From assembly GCA_002723015.1 (NCBI GenBank), contig PBNG01000090.1:1-21027 (forward strand): a DNA stretch of 21,027 nucleotides. Direction: 5' to 3'. Origin of the DNA: Roseibacillus sp. (GTDB taxonomy: Bacteria > Verrucomicrobiota > Verrucomicrobiae > Verrucomicrobiales > Akkermansiaceae). Position 1 is the first letter of the stretch. The number at the start of each line of letters is the position of its first letter. This document shows, in pieces, positions 15,958 through 21,027 of this stretch. A program made the translations under genes and the position numbers. The notes beneath the pieces are model-generated. The model was not told where the DNA came from, ran no database searches, and saw only the letters and a list, made by a program, of their open reading frames with translations.

Positions 15958-17844
15958 TCAGACACCAAAGTAACGCTCCACGATTTCCCTGTCTGGCTTG
16001 CGGCCGGTGAAGCTGATGACGACAATGAACAGCAGATTAGCCACGGAGGCCCAGATGAACGGATGGATTTGCAGGGGGCTGAAGGCACTGAACTCTCCAT
16101 TCACTTTCCACCCGATGAGATAGAGAAGCAGCATCAGGAGCCCCCCGATCATCATCCCGGCCACCGCTGCACGGGCCGTCATTCTCCGCCAGTAGAGTGC
16201 AAGAACGACCGGGACAAGAAAACACGCTCCTAAACCACCCGAGGCGAAAACAATCAGGGTCTGGAGAAATTCGGGAGGATTCAGGACAAAGATGACAGCT
16301 AAAATGCCGACACACAGGGTTGTCATGTAGCTCAGCCTTGCGAGCGTTTTTTCCGGGACCTCCCGCTTTGAATTCTGCTGGTAAATATCCCGGACCACCC
16401 CGGAGGAAACAAGGAGAAGAAAGCTGTCCACGCTCGACATAACGGCGGCAAAGGGAGCGGCTACCAGGATTCCTGCCAGCCACGGAATTCCGGCGTTGCT
16501 GGTCACGAGGCTTGCGATCTCAGGCATGATCCGGTCCGGGTCAATCTCCATGCCGGGCAGGAGAACCCGTGCACTCGTAAAGATGAAGATGAGAGGAAGG
16601 TAGATGAGGGTAAAGAACACGCCCACGAAGAGAACTGATCGCCGTAGCACTACCGTGTTCCGGAAAGCCATCTGCCGTATCATGTAACTGGGCTGGCCTG
16701 CCCCCGAAAAATTCCAGAAGGCGAAGAAGCTTAGCGCCAGCATCACCGGCAGAAAACCCTCCGGCTTGGTCCGGTGCGGCCCAGGGGCGGTCAGGTAGAC
16801 GCCCGCCTGTCCAGCCCCATGCTTGTACGGTTCACGCTCTATGATCCGGGCAATGACATCCCGTCTTACTTGACCGGCAAGCCGCTCTGATTCGTCAGTG
16901 GAAGTCACAATCAGGACTTCGAGCGGCGTCATCGTTTGTGAGATGATTCCGGCTTCTCTGACTCTCACGATTTCTCCTTTCTCCGAGGCAAGCCACGTTC
17001 CCTTCGGGATAGAGCTTCCCTTGCTTTGCGGGGTACCAAGGAAGATTGCGGTTCCAAATTCAGGAGGCGTCTGCTTTTGCAGCTGGCGGGTCGCATTGTC
17101 GAGGCCGCCTACCTGAGAAAGAGTAAGGCCCAGCAGGATCAGGACTCCGACCAGCATGACAAGACCCTGCATGACGTCGGTCCAGACCACTGCCCGGAAT
17201 CCTCCATAAGCCGTGTAGGCAATTACCGCGAGCGCGAAAAAACACAGGCATACCAGATAATCCCCATCCGTGCTGCCGATCCAGAACCAACCCTCAATGG
17301 TCCGCTCAACAGCCGTCACCAACGTCTGGTAGAGGGGAATGTCCCCAAACAGCGAAGCCATGATGGCGGCCCCCGCCTTGAACTGGGCGAGGATGTAGAA
17401 GAAGGTGAAGAGCACCACCAGAACCGTGGCAACATTACCAACTCCGTTATTGCAAAAGCGCTTCCGGAGGAGCTCTGGAATGGTAATTGCTCCCGCTATT
17501 CGGCCTACCTGATTGATGCGCTTTGCAATGAGGCTGAGGGCTACCAGGGGAACGACCATATAGCCGCAGATCCACCATGCCAGTGACCAGCCATGCGTGT
17601 AGATCAGAGCTGGGAATCCCATGAAACTTCCGCCACTGGCCGCCGTGGCTGCGTAGGTCAGGGCAAAGGCCCACATCCCAAGGTTGCGCCCTCCCAGATA
17701 ATATTCCCCCACGAAAGACTTCCCCTTCCGGGATTGTCCGGCCAGCCAGGCAATGACGAAAACCACTCCCATGTAACCAAGGAAGCAAATCAGGGCCGAA
17801 CTCGAGCTGCCCGTTTCGGTAGCGGCCAGATAAGGGCTTCTCAT
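15958..17844 (-). CDS. Sodium/solute symporter (SSS family) with large hydrophilic insert
   Basis: Inner-membrane sodium-coupled transporter (628 residues) with about a dozen hydrophobic helices. Family signs: SFVGEYYLGGRNLGMWA, TYAATAASGGSFMGFPALIY, YTAYGGFRAVVWTDVMQG, and SFFAFWNFSGAGQPSYMIRQM. The N-terminal half resembles PanF/PutP-type members. A hydrophilic stretch of about 110 residues (about 245-360), between two helices, is not part of the standard fold; it is rich in charged residues and Gln, Thr and Pro. Its start overlaps the stop of the upstream DUF997-like gene (ATGA). The enzymes encoded downstream suggest an amino acid, imino acid or small peptide as substrate; this is inference from context. 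Confidence 0.92.
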   Translation of the reverse strand: MRSPYLAATETGSSSSALICFLGYMGVVFVIAWLAGQSRKGKSFVGEYYLGGRNLGMWAFALTYAATAASGGSFMGFPALIYTHGWSLAWWICGYMVVPLVALSLIAKRINQVGRIAGAITIPELLRKRFCNNGVGNVATVLVVLFTFFYILAQFKAGAAIMASLFGDIPLYQTLVTAVERTIEGWFWIGSTDGDYLVCLCFFALAVIAYTAYGGFRAVVWTDVMQGLVMLVGVLILLGLTLSQVGGLDNATRQLQKQTPPEFGTAIFLGTPQSKGSSIPKGTWLASEKGEIVRVREAGIISQTMTPLEVLIVTSTDESERLAGQVRRDVIARIIEREPYKHGAGQAGVYLTAPGPHRTKPEGFLPVMLALSFFAFWNFSGAGQPSYMIRQMAFRNTVVLRRSVLFVGVFFTLIYLPLIFIFTSARVLLPGMEIDPDRIMPEIASLVTSNAGIPWLAGILVAAPFAAVMSSVDSFLLLVSSGVVRDIYQQNSKREVPEKTLARLSYMTTLCVGILAVIFVLNPPEFLQTLIVFASGGLGACFLVPVVLALYWRRMTARAAVAGMMIGGLLMLLLYLIGWKVNGEFSAFSPLQIHPFIWASVANLLFIVVISFTGRKPDREIVERYFGV

Positions 17845-18158
17845 GGCAGCTCAGGTCCGGAATCCGCCGAAGGGGCACTCCTGTCCGGGTCCAGGGTTGT
17901 GTCCTTCATCCCGAATATCGAGAACCAGAAGGTGAAGCCGCAGGCGGCAATCCATGGCAGCACCACTCCGAAGAAGGCCCAGCGAGGCATCCCGTAGAGG
18001 GTCTCCACAGTCTTGCCAGCCTCCAGACGGCCCGCGAGGCCGCATACCAGCCCGGTCCACGAAAGAAACGCCAGCCAGGCTACTAGGATAACAACCGTCT
18101 CGCGGCTTGTCTGGCGGAAGGAAGCACCCAGTCGCCTGTTGCGGGTTTCATCTGGCAT
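17841..18158 (-). CDS. DUF997/YhdT-like small membrane partner of the symporter
   Basis: Small protein of 105 residues with two hydrophobic helices (about 21-43 and 60-83). Between them is YGMPRWAFF, and an acidic tail follows (DTTLDPDRS). This layout fits DUF997/YhdT, the small membrane proteins encoded next to the pantothenate-type SSS symporter PanF: two helices, a G-x-P-R-W turn and an Asp-rich C-terminus. The gene overlaps the symporter start by ATGA and lies 4 bases after the esterase gene, so it is probably an accessory subunit of that transporter. The family call is by pattern only. Confidence 0.75.
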   Translation of the reverse strand: MPDETRNRRLGASFRQTSRETVVILVAWLAFLSWTGLVCGLAGRLEAGKTVETLYGMPRWAFFGVVLPWIAACGFTFWFSIFGMKDTTLDPDRSAPSADSGPELP

Positions 18159-18162
18159 CGGC

Positions 18163-18891
18163 CTATTCCGGCCTTCCTCCGGTGTCGGGCTTCTCGCCTT
18201 TAATGAGTCTCACTGCCTGACGGGCAAGGCGTCGGCCGAAAAGATCGTAGCCCTCCTTCGTGTAGTGGAGATCGTTCCATTTCCGGCCATCCCGTTCCTT
18301 GTCATTGGTGTCATCCGTGTCGGCCCATGCCCCTCGTGGGTCATCGTTAGCCACCTTGACCTGCGCATCGCGCACCGCATTCCACTGGTCATGATTGAGG
18401 TGGTCACAAAGGCGGCCGATCACGAAGTTCATCGTCGGAATTCCGAGGTCTGTTCGCAGGCTCGTAATGAGGGTCCTCATGCTTTCCTCGTAAGCCGCGG
18501 CAAGCCCCGTCTTGGCATCCCGCTCACCCTGCATCCATAGAAAGGTGACGCTATTGAACTTCCCCTCGGCGATCTTCGACCTGGCCTGTTTGAGGACGAT
18601 GTCATAAAATTCCGACGGGTCCCTGAACTGTTGCCCAAGCTTGTGCCTGCGGGCGATTTGGTCCCACGTTTTCACCCACTTCCGGATGGGTTGTCCTCCG
18701 CGGGCGTATTTGACGTGTTGAATATCCGCGCCGGGGAGCAGCTTCTTCAATTCCGGCAGGACGGAGGTCTTCTCATTCAGGCCCTGCATGTTGCTCTGGC
18801 CCGACAGAATGAAGAGATGGCGCTCTTCAGCCACGGCCATGCAGGAGATCAGCGCGGCCGCCACTACGACGAAGGCGTTTGGTAGGTTCAT
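18163..18891 (-). CDS. Secreted SGNH carbohydrate esterase (sialate-O-acetylesterase-like, CE6/DUF303)
   Basis: Exported 242-residue esterase. The signal peptide ends at AVA21. Nucleophile S33 sits in the block FILSGQSNMQGL, which is diagnostic for the sialate-O-acetylesterase / CE6 group. The central block VTFLWMQGERDAK is typical too, and the catalytic Asp-His pair is D207-L-H209 in WNDLHYTKEGYDLFG. It probably removes acetyl groups from a sugar. It is the first gene of the minus-strand operon, 4 bases before the symporter partner gene, which is odd company for amino-acid enzymes. AAGGA lies three bases before the start codon, one of the few Shine-Dalgarno-like sequences in this window, though close. 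Confidence 0.9.
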   Translation of the reverse strand: MNLPNAFVVVAAALISCMAVAEERHLFILSGQSNMQGLNEKTSVLPELKKLLPGADIQHVKYARGGQPIRKWVKTWDQIARRHKLGQQFRDPSEFYDIVLKQARSKIAEGKFNSVTFLWMQGERDAKTGLAAAYEESMRTLITSLRTDLGIPTMNFVIGRLCDHLNHDQWNAVRDAQVKVANDDPRGAWADTDDTNDKERDGRKWNDLHYTKEGYDLFGRRLARQAVRLIKGEKPDTGGRPE

Positions 18892-19029
18892 GGTTCCTTG
18901 CTAAAGGACTGCCTGCATCTTGTCAGGGGGAATCTTCCGCGTGCAGGGCCTCACGCTTGCCCTGTCTCCGTTACTTCCCTAGATCTTTGGTGCCCTCATC
19001 TCGACCGTGGCCCTAACTATCCATCCATC
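18892..19029. promoter_or_regulatory. Divergent intergenic region with inverted repeat CAGGGC/GCCCTG
   Basis: This 138-base spacer must hold promoters for the minus-strand operon (from 18891) and the plus-strand DUF1080/proline-racemase-like pair (from 19030). CAGGGC (18944-18949) and GCCCTG (18959-18964) form an inverted repeat around nine bases, close to the centre. It could be the operator of a shared regulator or a leader hairpin. I see no convincing sigma-70 -35/-10 pair on either strand. Confidence 0.4.
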
Positions 19030-19911
19030 ATGTCTCTCTGCATTCCTCTCACCACCATTGCCACACTGCTGATAACAGCATTTTCACTTCCTGCCACTAC
19101 GGCACCTGATCGTAAAATAGATCTTCTGGCCGACCCTTCCTTCCAGAACTGGATTTTTCACCTGAGTGAGAAAAACTCTGTCAGCACCAGGAGGGAGGAG
19201 GTTGCGGTCATCAACAAAGGAGTACTTCAGGTAACTGGAAAGGGATTTGGCTACTTCCGGACGAGGGAGGCCTACCGCGATTATCACCTCGTCCTTGAAT
19301 ACAAATGGGGGCAGAAGACCTGGTCGAAGCGTGCCGATCGCGCGCGTGATTGCGGGTTATTGCTGCACAGCCACGGCCCTGACGGTTCCTTCGGGGGTGC
19401 CTGGATCTCCTGTATTCAAGCCCAGATGCTGGAAGGTTCGATGGGGGATATCAATGTTCTCCGGGGCAAGACGAAGGAAGGCAAACTGATCCCCACCAGC
19501 CTGACCTGTGAGGTCGAGAAGACCACCGGGGGCCACCGTTGGAAAAAAGGAGGCACACCTGTCACCTTCCCTCCAACAGGAAAATCTGTGGCCAGCATCC
19601 GGTGGAAGGACCGGGATCCGGACTGGAAGGACGTGAAGGGGTTTCGCGGCCGCCGGGATGTCGACAACCCGGTGGGGGAATGGAACCGCATGGAAGTCAT
19701 CTGCGACGGCACGTCCTATCGGATCCTGCTCAATGGGATTCTCGTGAACGAAGGCCGAGAGGCGAGCCCGGCGGCCGGGTTTATCGGCATCCAGAACGAG
19801 TGGGCCGAATGCTTCATCCGCCGCCTGGAGCTCTGGCCCACCGGAGGGTTTGAGCAAACCCCCGGCAAGGCGTCCACCGATTCAGATCCTGATATCCGCC
19901 CCGGCCCTTAG
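19030..19911 (+). CDS. Secreted DUF1080 (3-keto-disaccharide hydrolase-like) protein
   Basis: Concanavalin-like beta-sandwich protein of 293 residues with a signal peptide (about 1-21). DUF1080 marks: [13 protein letters not shown] near the N-terminus, [65 protein letters not shown] and [20 protein letters not shown]. Related proteins are abundant in PVC bacteria; some hydrolyse 3-keto-glycosides, others have no known activity. The reading frame is open back to 18898, but the ATG at 19030 directly precedes the signal peptide and leaves room for promoters. It is followed by the proline-racemase-like gene after 34 bases, probably in one transcript. Confidence 0.87.
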   Translation: MSLCIPLTTIATLLITAFSLPATTAPDRKIDLLADPSFQNWIFHLSEKNSVSTRREEVAVINKGVLQVTGKGFGYFRTREAYRDYHLVLEYKWGQKTWSKRADRARDCGLLLHSHGPDGSFGGAWISCIQAQMLEGSMGDINVLRGKTKEGKLIPTSLTCEVEKTTGGHRWKKGGTPVTFPPTGKSVASIRWKDRDPDWKDVKGFRGRRDVDNPVGEWNRMEVICDGTSYRILLNGILVNEGREASPAAGFIGIQNEWAECFIRRLELWPTGGFEQTPGKASTDSDPDIRPGP

Positions 19912-19945
19912 CGTCGCATCATTTCTCGCCACTCCCTGTCGGAAG

Positions 19946-20974
19946 ATGTCTGTTCCGGAAACTATCGAGATCATCAACTGCCACACGGAGGGAGAAGTGG
20001 GTGATGTTATCGTGGGTGGGGTCGATCCTCCTCCGGGGAAGACCCTCTGGGAACAGCGTGACTTCCTTGAGCGTGACCGGTCACTCCGCGACTTCGTCCT
20101 CAATGAACCGAGGGGTGGGGTTTTTCGCCACGTCAATCTTCTTGTCCCGGCCCACCACCCTGAAGCCGACATGGGGTTTCTCATCATGGAGCCTGCCGAC
20201 ACCCCGCCAATGTCCGGGTCAAACTCCATCTGTGTTGCGACAGTCCTGCTGGAACAGGGAATTCTTCCGATGCAGGAGCCGGAGACTCAGATCGTTCTGG
20301 AGGCACCCGGGGGCTTGGTCCGGGTTCGCGCTCGTTGTCGCCAAGGCCGGGTCGAACGGGTTACCATTACCAATGTGCCTTCCTTTGCCGCTCACCTGCA
20401 GGTGCCGCTTGAAGTGCCGGGGCTGGGAACGCTCGAAGTGGATACAGCCTACGGCGGGGACAGCTTCGTGATCGCTGATTCGGAGACCCTTGGGTTCCGG
20501 CTGGAACCCGGTGAGGCGAGAGAGCTCACGGAACTGGGGATGAGAATAGTCACTGCTGCAAACGAGCAGCTAGGGTTTCATCACCCGGGTAACCCTGGGT
20601 GGCAGCATCTCTCGTTCTGTCAATTTGCCGGGCCGCTGCTCCGGGAGGGTCATATCCTGAAAGGTTCCAACGCCGTTGCGATCCGGCCTGGTAAAATCGA
20701 CCGCTGCCCAACTGGGACGGGCTGCTCAGCCCGCATGGCCGTCCTCCACCGGAAGGGACTCATGACCTTGCAGGACACCTATTGCGCCCGCTCCCTGATC
20801 GGGTCGGAATTTCTTTGCACCATTGATGCGGTCTCGACCGTAGGTGATATCCCCGCCATTTTACCAACGATCTCAGGCCGGGCGTGGATCACTGGAACGA
20901 CAACTCATACCCTTCAGACGGATGATCCATGGCCTGGAGGTTACAGGCTCTCGGATACATGGCCAGGTGCCTGA
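19946..20974 (+). CDS. Proline racemase superfamily enzyme (hydroxyproline epimerase/dehydratase-like), atypical active site
   Basis: Cytoplasmic enzyme of 342 residues of the superfamily that includes proline racemase, 4-hydroxyproline 2-epimerase and trans-3-hydroxy-L-proline dehydratase. Visible blocks: [17 protein letters not shown] at the N-terminus, [32 protein letters not shown], and [20 protein letters not shown]. The first catalytic cysteine (MCGH in racemases) is Ser90 here. The position of the second (PCGTG in racemases) is Thr256, with cysteines at 254 and 260 nearby. Two-base racemization as in proline racemase is therefore unlikely; dehydration or an altered epimerization is possible. 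The frame is open upstream to 19850 inside the DUF1080 gene, but the ATG at 19946 matches the family start. Confidence 0.9.
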   Translation: MSVPETIEIINCHTEGEVGDVIVGGVDPPPGKTLWEQRDFLERDRSLRDFVLNEPRGGVFRHVNLLVPAHHPEADMGFLIMEPADTPPMSGSNSICVATVLLEQGILPMQEPETQIVLEAPGGLVRVRARCRQGRVERVTITNVPSFAAHLQVPLEVPGLGTLEVDTAYGGDSFVIADSETLGFRLEPGEARELTELGMRIVTAANEQLGFHHPGNPGWQHLSFCQFAGPLLREGHILKGSNAVAIRPGKIDRCPTGTGCSARMAVLHRKGLMTLQDTYCARSLIGSEFLCTIDAVSTVGDIPAILPTISGRAWITGTTTHTLQTDDPWPGGYRLSDTWPGA

Positions 20975-21027
20975 GGGAGGCTCCCAGGGGTTTCACTGAC
21001 GGGCTGCGAGGTCCCTTAATCGGTTCC

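Noticed and set aside
20975..20985. GGGA/TCCC stem right after the last gene as a terminator
   Set aside because: Only four pairs, a three-base loop and no T-tract.
1..21027. Search for CRISPR arrays, tRNA or rRNA genes, insertion sequences and phage genes
   Set aside because: No regularly spaced repeats, cloverleaf-like sequences, transposase or integrase motifs were found by reading; short tRNA-like or repeat elements could still be missed without a tool.

Overview
The window (21,027 bases, mostly GC-rich) looks like a chromosome segment of a PVC-group bacterium, most likely Verrucomicrobiota, with Planctomycetota as the alternative. The signs are three secreted Cys-type sulfatases, a large GDSL/PVC-type membrane-bound-dehydrogenase protein, a DUF1080 protein, a secreted SGNH carbohydrate-esterase-like protein, an SMP-30 lactonase with a signal peptide, and genes that mostly lack a clear Shine-Dalgarno sequence. 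This assignment is inferred from gene content; there is no rRNA or marker gene here. I saw no tRNA, rRNA, CRISPR array, insertion sequence, integrase or phage gene.

Left part (1-10 kb). A formylglycine sulfatase (160-1503, +) is followed by a 958-residue three-part protein (1697-4573, +): an SGNH-like domain, a PVC beta-propeller and a C-terminal azurin-type copper domain. A strong hairpin terminator (4602-4635) closes it. Facing it, tRNA-dihydrouridine synthase (6081-7157, -) overlaps an iduronate-2-sulfatase-like gene (4684-6084, -) by ATGA. A secreted alpha/beta hydrolase (7243-8109, +) diverges from dus. It converges on a pair made of a third sulfatase (8512-9957, -) and a small AT-richer three-helix membrane protein (8172-8486, -).

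Middle (10-13.2 kb). The interval 9958-10453 holds no intact gene. It contains the C-terminal stump of an FtsX/MacB-type ABC permease and, less certainly, a heme-motif scrap. Then come an SMP-30/gluconolactonase-like protein (10454-11458, +), an L,D-transpeptidase lipoprotein (11518-12120, -), and a convincing myo-inositol oxygenase (12286-13149, +).

Right part (13.2-21 kb). A tightly packed minus-strand operon reads from 18891 down to 13229: SGNH esterase, DUF997-like small subunit, sodium/solute symporter, RidA, DSD1/D-threonine-aldolase-type PLP enzyme, and M19 dipeptidase. Two ATGA overlaps and short gaps link the genes. Diverging from it are a DUF1080 protein and a proline-racemase-superfamily enzyme in which both catalytic cysteines are replaced (Ser90, Thr256). 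I read this block as a candidate uptake and breakdown module for D-amino acids, hydroxyproline or small peptides containing them: symporter for entry, dipeptidase for release, PLP lyase and proline-racemase-like enzyme for conversion, RidA to clear enamine/imine intermediates. That pathway is inferred from families and gene order; the substrate is unknown.

The left side appears to serve breakdown of sulfated polysaccharides. Inositol oxygenase plus the lactonase suggest use of inositol or uronic acids.
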